From NCBI GenBank assembly GCA_016280395.1, contig JAEEGQ010000163.1, positions 1 through 64,000 of the forward strand: a stretch of DNA of 64,000 nt, given 5' to 3'. Below the pieces are notes generated by a model, which saw only the letters and a list, made by a program, of their open reading frames with translations, was not told the DNA's origin and did no database searches. This stretch comes from Lachnospiraceae bacterium (GTDB lineage: Bacteria; Bacillota; Clostridia; Lachnospirales; Lachnospiraceae). Within the stretch, counting starts at the first letter, position 1, and the number at the start of each line of letters is the position of its first letter. Position numbers and translations under genes: made by a program. Below, piece after piece: positions 31,895 through 41,644 of this stretch.

Positions 31895-33565
31895 TCAGCA
31901 CATCTTCATGACCCTGCTGCGTACATTCCGCAGTGATATCGTGTGGTCAAATCCGGTGTAATCCGTAAGATACAGCGTTGCAGCTCCTGCAGTCTTTGCT
32001 TCGCTGTCCTCCTTGCCTTCGGTAAAATGATGCGCTCCGAAACATGGTCCGATTTCGAGTGCATCATGTCCGTTCCCAACTGATGCAATTCCGTTCTTTA
32101 TGACAACGACCTCGCTTCCGGTAAGCGGCATTGCAACGCCGTCGGATTCAAGGAGATCAACACCTGTAAAGCCAAGCTCTATCCTCCATGGCGCACCGTC
32201 GACTCCCGACGTCTTAACGCGCACGTCAACACCGTTTTCCGCATCCTTTACCCATACATCGATATGCATGTCCGGCCCAAGCTTCTTTTGACGTTTTGAA
32301 TTGTCCATCTTCCACCAGTCGGAAGTATCCTGCTTCTCCGCAAAAGGCAGATAATACCAGCCGTGCATTACCTGGCTCAGGTGATACCCGCCCTCCGGAA
32401 GTTTTTCCATGTTCTCCGCTTTAAAAGCCCTGTGCTCACAGAAACTGCCGCAGACCTTCATCTCCAGCTTCATCGTTCCGTTGTGCAGATAAAAGAAATT
32501 CGACTTCCCTTTCATCACGGTGTAAGAAAAAAGCCCATTCCTTACCCTTGCAATACCGGAATCCTTATAAAACCTGTTAAAATCGGGAACCTCATAAAGT
32601 CCCTCGTGTTCAAATGTCCTGAATTCCGGTCTCAGCATGAACCAGATCAGGAATTCCGGCGCCTGCAGGTTCTTTTTCTCAACAATGTCAAAGCATGTGT
32701 TTGCCATATCGAGAAATTCATTTATTCCGTACTTTATGCCCATCTTCAGGTATTCAAGATAATACTCCTCCGGGTAGCATATCCTGTCCTTGTCAAACCG
32801 TGTCGAATTCGCGGTAAAGACACTCCAGTCCGGTTCCCAGTAAGTAAGCATCATCCTGAGGTTTGAAACGGCATATCTGTCGTAAGAATCATCCCCGAGC
32901 GCCTCTGAAAGCCTGATCATTGCATCATTGTTCACCCTGTTATAATTCCCTGCCGATTTCTCCGAGAATTCGCCGTCACCGTTGCAGTCGATACCCTCGT
33001 TAAGATATACATATGCTGCAGCTTTCATGCGCTCGTCACCAAAGAGCACATAGCAGTTCATCAACATCGAAGCGATGGCCCAGCGATGGTTCGGAGTATG
33101 AAAGCCGCCTTCAAGCATGCCTTCCGCGCCTTTTCTGATGATAAGACCGAGAGTCTCAAATATCTCTTTTTCTCTTTCATCAAGAGCCCCGCTGTCGTTT
33201 AGCCCTTTCATGTAGGTATAAACAGGGATTATCTTCTCGATGATAAAGCCTGTATCCGGTGCAGATGAGAAATTGCAGGTGATATAATCAAATAGGCCGT
33301 TTTCATGCTGTACGCTCCTCACATATCTTAAACCGAGCATGATCCTTTCGTAGAGCAGCCCGCTTTTATGATACTTCGAATCGGGGTTCATAAAGCAGAC
33401 TATCATCGGCTCCGTCTTATATACTGATACTCTTGCCTGCACAATGCCGGATTTCTCCGGAAATGCCCCGTACAGCCTGCTGTTTTTATCAAGGATCTGG
33501 GTCGTGAGTGACTTTACTACCAGCTCCTCGGTGTCTCTTAACATCATCTGATAATGCTTTTCCAT
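31895..33565 (-). CDS. Toroid/beta-sandwich carbohydrate-active enzyme, lyase-like, unassigned
   Basis: 556 residues, no signal peptide, so probably cytoplasmic. The first 360 residues are helical with Trp/Tyr/His-rich motifs such as GGFHTPNHRWAIASMLM, CNGDGEFSEKSAGNYNRVNND and LMLTYW-like MLTYWEPDW, as in (alpha/alpha)-toroid lyases and hydrolases. The rest is a beta-sandwich (HNGTMKLEMKVCGSFCEHR, VMHGWYYLPFAEK). This resembles heparinase II/III-type lyases or GH154-type glucuronidases; I cannot name the family with confidence. ATG at 33565 follows AAAGGATC. It ends the uptake operon, after the GH38 mannosidase, so it likely acts on the same imported oligosaccharide. Confidence 0.6.
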   Translation of the reverse strand: MEKHYQMMLRDTEELVVKSLTTQILDKNSRLYGAFPEKSGIVQARVSVYKTEPMIVCFMNPDSKYHKSGLLYERIMLGLRYVRSVQHENGLFDYITCNFSSAPDTGFIIEKIIPVYTYMKGLNDSGALDEREKEIFETLGLIIRKGAEGMLEGGFHTPNHRWAIASMLMNCYVLFGDERMKAAAYVYLNEGIDCNGDGEFSEKSAGNYNRVNNDAMIRLSEALGDDSYDRYAVSNLRMMLTYWEPDWSVFTANSTRFDKDRICYPEEYYLEYLKMGIKYGINEFLDMANTCFDIVEKKNLQAPEFLIWFMLRPEFRTFEHEGLYEVPDFNRFYKDSGIARVRNGLFSYTVMKGKSNFFYLHNGTMKLEMKVCGSFCEHRAFKAENMEKLPEGGYHLSQVMHGWYYLPFAEKQDTSDWWKMDNSKRQKKLGPDMHIDVWVKDAENGVDVRVKTSGVDGAPWRIELGFTGVDLLESDGVAMPLTGSEVVVIKNGIASVGNGHDALEIGPCFGAHHFTEGKEDSEAKTAGAATLYLTDYTGFDHTISLRNVRSRVMKMC

Positions 33566-33629
33566 AACGATCCTTTCATGGTTCCGCATTTACGGCCCCG
33601 TTCACAGATATACTTGACCGGCCGGAATC

Positions 33630-36600
33630 TTAAAATACAAGTTTTCCGTTAAAATCAAGCAAAAGTGTCTTTATTTCGAATGCTCCAAATCCCAGTCGTA
33701 CTTTTCCCTCTTCGATCTTTTGGGTTTCCCCGGGATTTTCGAGCATATCGCAAAGCGTTGCCCCGGTTATGTTCGAAGGAAGTTCAAGGTCGCATGTGCT
33801 TGCGGCGCCAACGCTCTCATAAAGCCTTAATACAATCCCGTCGGTGTACATTGCCGGCTTGCAGGTCTCGATAATTATATTTTTACTGCTTACCCTGAAC
33901 AGGCTCAGCGTTCTTTCAAGACCGGCTTCTATCTCAGAAACGTCACCTGTCGGTTCTGTGTTGTATTCATAAGCCGTATTTACGCAGCCGCTCCTTGAGA
34001 AAGGCCCGCTAAAAGGCATTATACCGTACCTGAAGGTGTGTTGTCCCATATCTGCGGTCGGGTCCGGGAAGACAGGAGCACGGAGCAATGTAAGTGCCAT
34101 TTCACCGTCTTTTGCGGAAAGGCCGTATTTGCAGTCGTTTAACAGCAGAAGGCCGTTTTCCCCGTCGGTCAGCGCGGAATACCTGTGCTGGGCGATCTCG
34201 TACATCCCGCGTTCATAAAGCCTTGACCTGTGGGTCGGTCTCTTTATATACCCGAACTGTGTCTCGGAGAGCACTTCCTTTGTGAAAATGCTTGTAGGGA
34301 AGGCTGCTTTTAATATCCTGTGACGTTCCTGCCAGTTGATCTTTGTGTCAAAATCTATCACCGGTGTATCGCTTCCGAAGACTATCTTCTGTTCGACAGA
34401 GAAATGCTCTTCCTCGCGTTTAACGATCACTGTCACCTGTTTTCCGATACGTCTTACAGCAAAGGACGAAGTGCCTTTTAAGGATATTGCCGTGTTCTTG
34501 TAATTCTCACCGATCTCCCAGGCGTCATATTCGCCGTTTATGTTTTCGTAAAGCGACAGCCTGTTAAAGGGCTCCTTTACATACTCGTATCCTGTCTTTG
34601 CGTCAACAAGTGACACTATCTCGCCGTTTTCATTGATGAGTGCGGTATAGAAGCCGTTCTCGATCCTTACGGTCTTCCCGTTTTCACCGTTTTCCTCACT
34701 TGCAAGGATCTTCTCTCCGGTGCTTTCTTTGGAACTGTGGAGATACTGCTTGTCGTTAACGGCAGCTATCCCGCAGGCAGGAAGTGTAACCCCTTTGTAT
34801 ACCCTGTCCCATGAAAGCGAGTTAAATACGGCATTCTCTCCCGCAAGTTTAAGCAGAAGGCTTTCCGACAAAGCTGTGGCAAGCCGTAAGATATCGTTAA
34901 GATCATCCCTTGTTTCACGGTTTACGCGCTCTATCGAAGTTCCGGGCAGCACATCATGGAATTCATCCACAAGGAGCCGCTTGTAAAGTGTCTCTGTCTG
35001 TTCCTCGGCATCTTTATCCTTTTCTCCGAAAAGTCTTGCGATACCGCACAGGAACTCGGTCTCACGAAGCTTGAGCTCCGCACGTCTGACAAGCTTCTTT
35101 ATCTCGCTCTGGGAAGTGTATGTACCCCTGTGCCATGCAAGGTAAAGCTCACCAAAGTAGGTATTGTCCGTCCCTTTTCCCTCAAGTCTCTCAAAGAACG
35201 CATTCGGGCTTTCGATCTTTACTTTAGGGACTCCTGCAAGGTCCCTGCAGCGTTTCAGGATCTCCATATGGCCGATGACGGGGCCGCCGCCGCCGTCGCC
35301 AAAGCCGAAGGGATAGAGCATCTCGTCATTTTTCCCGTATTCAAGCCTGTCTTTGTACCAGCGGGTGCAAAGATCGGCTACGGAAACATCGGTATTGTTT
35401 TTCTTGTAGATATGTGACAGTATCTTTGAACCGTCGATCCCTTCCCAGTAAAAATCGTTGTAGGGGAAGGCTGCGTATTCGGGATCCTGGCGTATCAGCT
35501 TTTGAGTGGCAAAGTACTTTATCCCGCATTTTTTAAGTATCTGCGGAAGCGCACCGGTATAGCCGAAGGTATCCGGCATCCAGGCAAGCACCGAATCAGT
35601 TCCAAACTCTTCACGGAACATCTTCTTTCCGTAAACAAACTGGCGCACAAGCGCTTCCGCGCCGGCCATGTTAAGATCGCTCTCAACATACATCCCACCT
35701 TCGGGAATAAGCTTTCCGTCTTTTACGGCCTGTTTTACGCGCTCGTAAAGCTCCGGATAGTCTGCTTTAAGCCATTCGAAGAGTACGGTCTCGCAGATAA
35801 GGAATCTGTAATCGTCGTATCTTTCAAGGAGCGCAAGCTGATTTGACAGCGTCCTTGCTGTTTTTCTGCGGGTCTCGGCCCTTGTCCACAGCCATGCAAG
35901 ATCGATATGCGACTGTCCGAAGGCAACATACTGTGGGGCGTCCGTTCCGTTCTTTTCAAGTAAAAGAGGCTTCAAACCCGCTCCGGCTTTAAGGTAAGAG
36001 GCTCTTCTTACAGTGGCTTCCTCCTCCGGACATGTAGTATTTGTAAACACCTTAAGAGCTTCAAAGATCCTGCCTGCAAATACGGATGTATCCGGCAATA
36101 TCTTCAAAAGCTCGTAAAGGACATGATAATCGTAGTAGACTTCAAGCATTTCCTCGTCTATATAACCAAAGAAACATGCTTTTGTCTTTACCTGTTTTGC
36201 GGGGACCTGCGGTAGCGGGTCATCTTCGCGCCTTACAACACCCGCGCCTTCGACTCTCGGCCCGTGTCCGGCGTAAACCTCGGCATAAACATCGAGCACA
36301 CCGTTCTTCGGAACCTTCCCGGCAAGAACAAAGCTGTGCATTTTATCTATCGAACCGGCTTCTCTGCCGTTGACAAAGACAAGCATCTCGGGTCCGAGGC
36401 CCGAACCGATCCAGACAGTTTTTGAGCGGAATTCTTTAGGTACCGTCAGACTTGCATGCGCCCAGCCGTATTCCCACTTTTTGCCCCATTTTGTACCCTC
36501 GGGGATCTTCTTGAACTGCTTTGTCTTTGCCTGTGAAAAAGAGAGCTTTTCCATAGTAGTAAAGCCCTCCGAGTCATACTGGGCTATGCAAGGGAATATA

Positions 36601-36662
36601 TCCCTTGCAAGCTCATCATCCCATATTCTTAATCTTTCATCCCATTGACGTCCGATATTCAT
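33630..36662 (-). CDS. Alpha-mannosidase, glycoside hydrolase family 38
   Basis: 1010 residues, typical for bacterial GH38, without a signal peptide, so cytoplasmic. Zinc-site and catalytic motifs are present: AFGQSHIDLAWLW (His and Asp zinc ligands), LAWMPDTFGYTGALPQIL (catalytic Asp nucleophile) and DEFHDVLPGTSIERV (His ligand). The N-terminal lead-in and C-terminal beta-domain are complete. It removes alpha-linked mannose from non-reducing ends. The ATG at 36662 follows GGAG; a GTG six bases upstream is less likely. It sits 17 bases after the HAD-GH105 gene in the uptake operon, implying that the imported glycan carries alpha-mannose. Confidence 0.95.
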   Translation of the reverse strand: MNIGRQWDERLRIWDDELARDIFPCIAQYDSEGFTTMEKLSFSQAKTKQFKKIPEGTKWGKKWEYGWAHASLTVPKEFRSKTVWIGSGLGPEMLVFVNGREAGSIDKMHSFVLAGKVPKNGVLDVYAEVYAGHGPRVEGAGVVRREDDPLPQVPAKQVKTKACFFGYIDEEMLEVYYDYHVLYELLKILPDTSVFAGRIFEALKVFTNTTCPEEEATVRRASYLKAGAGLKPLLLEKNGTDAPQYVAFGQSHIDLAWLWTRAETRRKTARTLSNQLALLERYDDYRFLICETVLFEWLKADYPELYERVKQAVKDGKLIPEGGMYVESDLNMAGAEALVRQFVYGKKMFREEFGTDSVLAWMPDTFGYTGALPQILKKCGIKYFATQKLIRQDPEYAAFPYNDFYWEGIDGSKILSHIYKKNNTDVSVADLCTRWYKDRLEYGKNDEMLYPFGFGDGGGGPVIGHMEILKRCRDLAGVPKVKIESPNAFFERLEGKGTDNTYFGELYLAWHRGTYTSQSEIKKLVRRAELKLRETEFLCGIARLFGEKDKDAEEQTETLYKRLLVDEFHDVLPGTSIERVNRETRDDLNDILRLATALSESLLLKLAGENAVFNSLSWDRVYKGVTLPACGIAAVNDKQYLHSSKESTGEKILASEENGENGKTVRIENGFYTALINENGEIVSLVDAKTGYEYVKEPFNRLSLYENINGEYDAWEIGENYKNTAISLKGTSSFAVRRIGKQVTVIVKREEEHFSVEQKIVFGSDTPVIDFDTKINWQERHRILKAAFPTSIFTKEVLSETQFGYIKRPTHRSRLYERGMYEIAQHRYSALTDGENGLLLLNDCKYGLSAKDGEMALTLLRAPVFPDPTADMGQHTFRYGIMPFSGPFSRSGCVNTAYEYNTEPTGDVSEIEAGLERTLSLFRVSSKNIIIETCKPAMYTDGIVLRLYESVGAASTCDLELPSNITGATLCDMLENPGETQKIEEGKVRLGFGAFEIKTLLLDFNGKLVF

Positions 36663-36679
36663 AAGCACTCTCCGCTATA

Positions 36680-38326
36680 TCAGCAGCTTTTAAGGAATTC
36701 CATAAGCAGCAGCATTGCCATTGCCTGTCCGTAGGGCATTGGTTTGATCTCTATCTGTTTGTAGAAATCCTTTGTTTCCCTGCCCATCGGCGTTCCGTAA
36801 GAAACCTGTTCGACTATCCCTTCGTCGGTGATCCTGTTGAGTATCGCTTTTACGGCATTCACTGCGATCTTTTTATAAAAGCCTTCAAGTATGCCGCTGT
36901 TTACACCTTTTAATATCCCGTAGGCAAAGCCGCAGGTTGCGGAAGCCTCGGTATATGAGGAAGGATCGTCTATAAGCGTATGCCACATACCGTCCTTTTC
37001 CTGCAATATCGCAAGGGTATCGGCCTGTTTTCTGAAGGTTTCAAGGAGCAGCCCGCGGAATTCTCCGGAAGGTTCGTAAATCTCAAGCAGTTCGGGGATA
37101 AACATTGTGATCCAGCTGTTTCCCCTGCCCCAGAAGGCGCCTGCGAAATTGTTGTTTCCGTTAAAGGTCCAGCCGTGGTACCAGAGTCCCGTTTTTCTGT
37201 CGCAAAGGTACTTTTCATGCACCCTGAACTGTTTCTCGACTTCGGCCTTCATGGCATCGTCATTCAGGATCCTGCCCATATTCGCAAGGAAAAGCACCGT
37301 CATGTAAAGCGTGTCGTCCCAGAGTTCCTGGTCGTTGACGGAATCCGACGTCATGTGCTGGAAGCCGCCTTCCTTTGTCCTCGGGAAGCTCTCCATGATC
37401 CATTTTACAGCATCAAGGCACGGCTGCATATACTTTTCTTCGCCTGTCTCCTCTGCCACAAAGGACATGGCAAGATAAGGCGTGACGGTATTTACGTTAA
37501 GTGAAGGAAAGCCTGTCTCTATCTGCTGGTCGTAGTAGGCTTTGAGCGTTTCAAGATACTCCGCGTTCCCGTTCTCTCTGTAAAGCTTCCATATCCCGAA
37601 AAGTCCGACGCCCTGCGTCCACTCCCAGAAACGGTACTTGCGGATATCGTCTCCCGCAAGGTTATGGTCCTTCATGTTCTTTATAAACGTGGAATCCTCT
37701 TCATAAAGGATCTTCTTAAAGGAACCGACTATCCTTAAAAGCCTGTCTTTACAGTATTCCTTAAGCTCTCCTCTTGTCTTTTCGGCGTTTTCAGCCTCTT
37801 CCTCGAGCTTTTCGATAAGACTTTTCAGCTCCTCCGGCGTTTTAACGATATAATCGGGCTTCCAGGCCGCTTCCTCATATTCGTGGAAATATCTCGGAGA
37901 CCAGTCCAGCCATATAGATTTTAAACCGTAACGGTTTGCTCCCGCAACATCTTTTTTGATATTGTTGCCTATCATTACGATATATGGTTTATCTTCCTCC
38001 GACAATCCCATCTTGATCATGGCATCATCAAACATCCTGAAGGAAGGCTTCTGTTCGCCTACTATCTCTGAAACAGTCCATGTTTCAAAGCAGTAGGAAA
38101 GGCCGTTTTCCCTGTATACGTTCCTGAACGAATCCCACTCGCCGTCTGCCACAAGAGCGATCCTATAGCCTTCCTCGAACAGTTCTTTAAGGACCGTATC
38201 TGCTCCCGGAATAAAATCCGCCCGCGTGACAATGCCGTTTCCGTCATAGACCTGTGTTGCCTCATCTATGATGGTATCGCCGCTGTCGGTAAATATGATA
38301 AGTTTTTTCCTTTTCTCAGGATTCAT
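36680..38326 (-). CDS. HAD-like domain fused to GH105 unsaturated uronyl hydrolase
   Basis: 548 residues, cytoplasmic. Residues about 8-180 are a HAD-fold domain: LIIFTDSGDTIID (nucleophile-position D14, but the usual second acidic residue is Gly16), LVADGE, EQKPSFRMFDDAM and MIGNNIKKDVAGA. Residues about 195-548 are a GH88/GH105 (alpha/alpha)6 barrel (FWEWTQGVGLFGIWKLY, DSVNDQELWDDTLYMTV, AFWGRGNSWITMFIPELL, YTEASATCGFAYGI). GH105 enzymes release 4,5-unsaturated uronic acids made by lyases. The gene starts 47 bases after the OppF-like gene. ATG at 38326 (or 38329) follows GGAG. The fusion is unusual. Confidence 0.88.
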   Translation of the reverse strand: MNPEKRKKLIIFTDSGDTIIDEATQVYDGNGIVTRADFIPGADTVLKELFEEGYRIALVADGEWDSFRNVYRENGLSYCFETWTVSEIVGEQKPSFRMFDDAMIKMGLSEEDKPYIVMIGNNIKKDVAGANRYGLKSIWLDWSPRYFHEYEEAAWKPDYIVKTPEELKSLIEKLEEEAENAEKTRGELKEYCKDRLLRIVGSFKKILYEEDSTFIKNMKDHNLAGDDIRKYRFWEWTQGVGLFGIWKLYRENGNAEYLETLKAYYDQQIETGFPSLNVNTVTPYLAMSFVAEETGEEKYMQPCLDAVKWIMESFPRTKEGGFQHMTSDSVNDQELWDDTLYMTVLFLANMGRILNDDAMKAEVEKQFRVHEKYLCDRKTGLWYHGWTFNGNNNFAGAFWGRGNSWITMFIPELLEIYEPSGEFRGLLLETFRKQADTLAILQEKDGMWHTLIDDPSSYTEASATCGFAYGILKGVNSGILEGFYKKIAVNAVKAILNRITDEGIVEQVSYGTPMGRETKDFYKQIEIKPMPYGQAMAMLLLMEFLKSC

Positions 38327-38373
38327 CATACTCTCCACTTCCAAAAACTCTTGAATAAACTCCGGATAATAAT

Positions 38374-39414
38374 TCAGGCTCCGGGTATTTCATTCTTTGC
38401 GAGGGTGATCTTGTTGCCCTCCATTATGATCCCCTTAAGCGTCAGCTCTTCTGCCCTGTGACAAGCCACAAAGTGGCCCGGGGTGATCTCTTTGTATTCA
38501 GGCGCAGCATTTACGCACTGCTCGGTGCAATATCTGCATCGTGTATGGAAAAAACATCCCGAAGGCGGGTTCGCCGGGTTCGGGATCTCGCCCTTAAGCG
38601 GGATACGCTCGGTCTTTATAGTAGGATCCGCTATCGGAACGGCAGACATCAGAGCCTCTGTGTAAGGGTGTCTCGGTGTTCCGAAAAGCTCCTCGGTCTC
38701 GGCGTATTCAACCATTTTTCCAAGGTACATAACGCCTACTTTATCCGATATATGCTCCACTACCGAAAGGTCGTGGGAAATAAACAGATATGTAAGTCCG
38801 AACTCTTTCTGAAGATCGCGCAGAAGGTTTATAACCTGCGCCTGGATCGAAACGTCGAGAGCCGATACGGCTTCGTCGCAAACGATGATCTTAGGGTTCA
38901 GTACAAGCGCCCTTGCAATGCCGATACGCTGTCTCTGGCCGCCTGAAAAGGCGTGGGGATAACGCATAAGGTACGAAGGGTTAAGGCCTACTTTTTCAGC
39001 CATTTCCTTTGCCTTGGCGTCCATCTCGCTCTTTGACATCTTCGGGAAATTTGCCTTTAAGGGCTCTTTTATGATATCAAGTACGGTCATTCTGGGGTCA
39101 AGAGACGAATAGGGATCCTGGAAGATCATCTGGATCTCCTTGCGGATGCTCTTCATCTTCTTCCTGTCGACCTTGAGGAAATCCACTTCCTCGCCGGCTT
39201 CCGTCCTGTAGAAAACTTCGCCTTCGGAAGCGTCGTATGCGCGAACGATACAGCGTCCGAGCGTAGTCTTTCCGCAGCCGGACTCACCAACGATACCGAT
39301 GGTCTCGCCTTCTTTAACGCTGAAGGAAACATCCGTAACAGCCTTTACGGTTATGCCCTTTGAGGTAAAACGTTTGTGGATGTTCTTTACTTCGAGGATA
39401 TTACCTTTTTCCAC
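38374..39414 (-). CDS. Oligosaccharide/peptide ABC transporter ATPase (OppF type)
   Basis: 346 residues. Walker [13 protein letters not shown], signature [15 protein letters not shown] and Walker [13 protein letters not shown] are intact, and the C-terminal oligopeptide/dipeptide extension has the iron-sulphur-type Cys pattern ([14 protein letters not shown]). It pairs with the adjacent OppD-type ATPase, whose stop it overlaps by 14 bases. In many Firmicutes and Thermotogae, Opp-type importers move oligosaccharides instead of peptides, and the downstream glycoside hydrolases argue for that here. Confidence 0.92.
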   Translation of the reverse strand: MEKGNILEVKNIHKRFTSKGITVKAVTDVSFSVKEGETIGIVGESGCGKTTLGRCIVRAYDASEGEVFYRTEAGEEVDFLKVDRKKMKSIRKEIQMIFQDPYSSLDPRMTVLDIIKEPLKANFPKMSKSEMDAKAKEMAEKVGLNPSYLMRYPHAFSGGQRQRIGIARALVLNPKIIVCDEAVSALDVSIQAQVINLLRDLQKEFGLTYLFISHDLSVVEHISDKVGVMYLGKMVEYAETEELFGTPRHPYTEALMSAVPIADPTIKTERIPLKGEIPNPANPPSGCFFHTRCRYCTEQCVNAAPEYKEITPGHFVACHRAEELTLKGIIMEGNKITLAKNEIPGA

Positions 39415-40507
39415 GCTTCTTACCTCCTTTTTCGTTTTCGGGCTGTGCCGCTGCAGCCTCTTCCTCAGCCTTTATCCTTGCCATTGCCTCTTCCTTCTGC
39501 TTCCTGCAGGCTTCGTGCGGACAGTTAAAGCATGCAACGCAATGTCCCGGAGCTATCTCCACAAGATCGGGCTCTGCCTTGTCGCAAAGGCCTTCGATCC
39601 TTGCATCGCACCTGTCGTAGAAACCGCAGGCTTTTGAAAGGTTCATGGCAAGCGGAACTGTGCCGGGTATGGAGAAAAGCCTGTCTTCCTTCTTTCCGCC
39701 TATCTTATGCACGGAACCGATAAGACCGCGGGTGTAGGGGTGTTCGGGATCTGCGTAGATAGTCGCCGCAGGGCCGGACTCCACTATTCTTCCAAGGTAC
39801 ATAACGGCTACTCTGTCGCACATCCTCGCAACAACGCCAAGGTCGTGGGTGATGAACAGGATCGCCATATTAAACTCTTTCTGCAGCTCCTGCATAAGCT
39901 CGAGTATCTGGGCCTGGATCGTAACATCAAGCGCTGTTGTAGGCTCGTCGGCTATAAGGAGCTTGGGGTTGCAGACAAGCGCCATTGCGATAAGCGCTCT
40001 CTGAAGCATACCGCCTGAAAACTCGTGGGGATACTGCTTGTAGCGCTTCTCGACATTTGCAATGCCGACCTTGCGCATTACTTCGAGAGTGATCTCTTTG
40101 GCTTTTTTCTTGTCTTTAGTTATGTGAAGCAGCGTTGCTTCGTTTATCTGGTTGCCGATGGTGTACATGGGTGAAAATGCGACCATTGGCTCCTGGAATA
40201 TCATCGATATCTGCTTTCCGCGGACATTTCTTATTTCCTTGCCCTTCGGATTCAGTGAAAGAAGGTCCGTTTCGCCTGTATCTTCGCAGTCGAACATTAT
40301 CTGTCCGTGGGGAACGCACTTCTTGTCGTTGATACCGAGTATCGCCTTACACGTGATGGATTTGCCGCAGCCGCTCTCGCCTACAAGGCCTAAAGTTTCG
40401 CCCTTTCTGATGTCGAAGCTTACGCCGCGTACGGGGGTTAGCTTTCCCTCCATCATGTTGATGTCGATGTGGAGGTCTTTAATCTCAAGTATGTTGTTTT
40501 CTTTCAT
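39401..40507 (-). CDS. Oligosaccharide/peptide ABC transporter ATPase (OppD type)
   Basis: 368 residues. Walker [17 protein letters not shown], signature [15 protein letters not shown], Walker [13 protein letters not shown], and the C-terminal Cys cluster ([15 protein letters not shown]...CVACFNC). The tail after the domain is Lys/Glu/Ala-rich. The start at 40507 follows GGAGG; an in-frame TTG at 40513 is too close to that site. It forms the ATPase heterodimer with the next gene. Confidence 0.92.
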   Translation of the reverse strand: MKENNILEIKDLHIDINMMEGKLTPVRGVSFDIRKGETLGLVGESGCGKSITCKAILGINDKKCVPHGQIMFDCEDTGETDLLSLNPKGKEIRNVRGKQISMIFQEPMVAFSPMYTIGNQINEATLLHITKDKKKAKEITLEVMRKVGIANVEKRYKQYPHEFSGGMLQRALIAMALVCNPKLLIADEPTTALDVTIQAQILELMQELQKEFNMAILFITHDLGVVARMCDRVAVMYLGRIVESGPAATIYADPEHPYTRGLIGSVHKIGGKKEDRLFSIPGTVPLAMNLSKACGFYDRCDARIEGLCDKAEPDLVEIAPGHCVACFNCPHEACRKQKEEAMARIKAEEEAAAAQPENEKGGKKRGKR

Positions 40508-40525
40508 GATCAAAGTCCTCCTGTT

Positions 40526-41644
40526 TTACTTGTACGGATCGGCTGCGTCACGCAGACCGTCGCCAAGGAAGTTGTATGCAAGAACCGTTATCGTTACGAA
40601 GATGATGGGTATAAGCTTGTGCGGGTGCGAAGCAACGTCTGTAACTGTGCTTGCCTCCTGAAGCAGTACGCCCCAGCTTGTTGCGGGGCTCTTGATACCA
40701 AGGCCCAGGTAAGACATTGATGTTTCGCCTACGATGGAGCCCGGAATGCCAAGAGTCATTGAAACGATAAGGTAGCTCATAAAGCCCGGAACCATGTGCT
40801 TCCAGATGATCTTCCAGGTTGAAACGCCCGAAAGCCTTGCTGCCATTACGTAATCCTCGTTCTTTAACGACAGGAACTTACCGCGGACTATTCGCGCCAT
40901 GCCTGTCCAGTTGATGAACGACAGTATTACGGTCATGTAGAAGTACATTTTTATTGTCGAGATGCCTGACGGGATAGCTGCCGAAAGCGCCATCCACAGA
41001 GGGATCTGCGGTACTGCGCCGATAACCTCGATTATACGCTGGATGACCATATCAAGCGCGCCGCCGAAGTAACCGGATATCGAACCTATGGCGATACCAA
41101 GGAAGAAGCTGATAATCGCGCTCGCAAACGGGATCGTAAGAGATATCCGCGCGCCAAGCAGGACTCGTGAGAAAATGTCGCGCCCCAGCGTATCCGCGCC
41201 GAACAGCATTATCTTTGCTCCCGTTCCGCCGTTGCTGCCTTCCCCTATTCCGAAGAGATGGAGATCGCATTTGAAAACTCCAAGGATCTTGTATTCCGTG
41301 CCGTGCACGAAAAACTTGACGGGATAGTACTCTGTTGTATCATCTTCGAATTTTACTTCGAAGGTCTTTTTATCGATTATCTTTTTGATCTTGTAAACAT
41401 GCGGGCCGACGTTTTTGTCTTCAAACTTCCAGTGGATAGCCGTCGGAGCCGTATCCTTGTAGAGTCCGTCGAACTCGTCGAGGCCGTAGGGAGCAAGGAA
41501 ATCCGCAAACAGGGCACCGATGTAGAGGATCGCAAGGATTATGAGGGAGATCTTTGCAAGCTTATGTTTCTTAAGCTTTCTGAACATCAGCGTCCACTGG
41601 GAGGCCAGATAATAATCTTCTTTTGACTTGATCTTCTTAGCCAT
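40526..41644 (-). CDS. Oligosaccharide/peptide ABC transporter permease (OppC type)
   Basis: 372 residues with an N-terminal OppC_N segment, a soluble insertion of about 80 residues after the first helix, and five C-terminal helices with the BPD_transp_1 motif VMAARLSGVSTWKIIWKHMVPG (EAA-loop position). The soluble insertion (about 55-135, with KYYPVKFFVHGTEYKILG-like text) is common in sugar-importing Opp permeases. The start overlaps the OppB-type stop by one base (TAATG). Confidence 0.92.
   Translation of the reverse strand: MAKKIKSKEDYYLASQWTLMFRKLKKHKLAKISLIILAILYIGALFADFLAPYGLDEFDGLYKDTAPTAIHWKFEDKNVGPHVYKIKKIIDKKTFEVKFEDDTTEYYPVKFFVHGTEYKILGVFKCDLHLFGIGEGSNGGTGAKIMLFGADTLGRDIFSRVLLGARISLTIPFASAIISFFLGIAIGSISGYFGGALDMVIQRIIEVIGAVPQIPLWMALSAAIPSGISTIKMYFYMTVILSFINWTGMARIVRGKFLSLKNEDYVMAARLSGVSTWKIIWKHMVPGFMSYLIVSMTLGIPGSIVGETSMSYLGLGIKSPATSWGVLLQEASTVTDVASHPHKLIPIIFVTITVLAYNFLGDGLRDAADPYK

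Noticed and set aside
36680..38326. Considered a frameshift or misassembly joining two genes
   Set aside because: The frame is continuous with a charged linker between the domains and no internal ribosome site, so a genuine fusion is the simpler reading.
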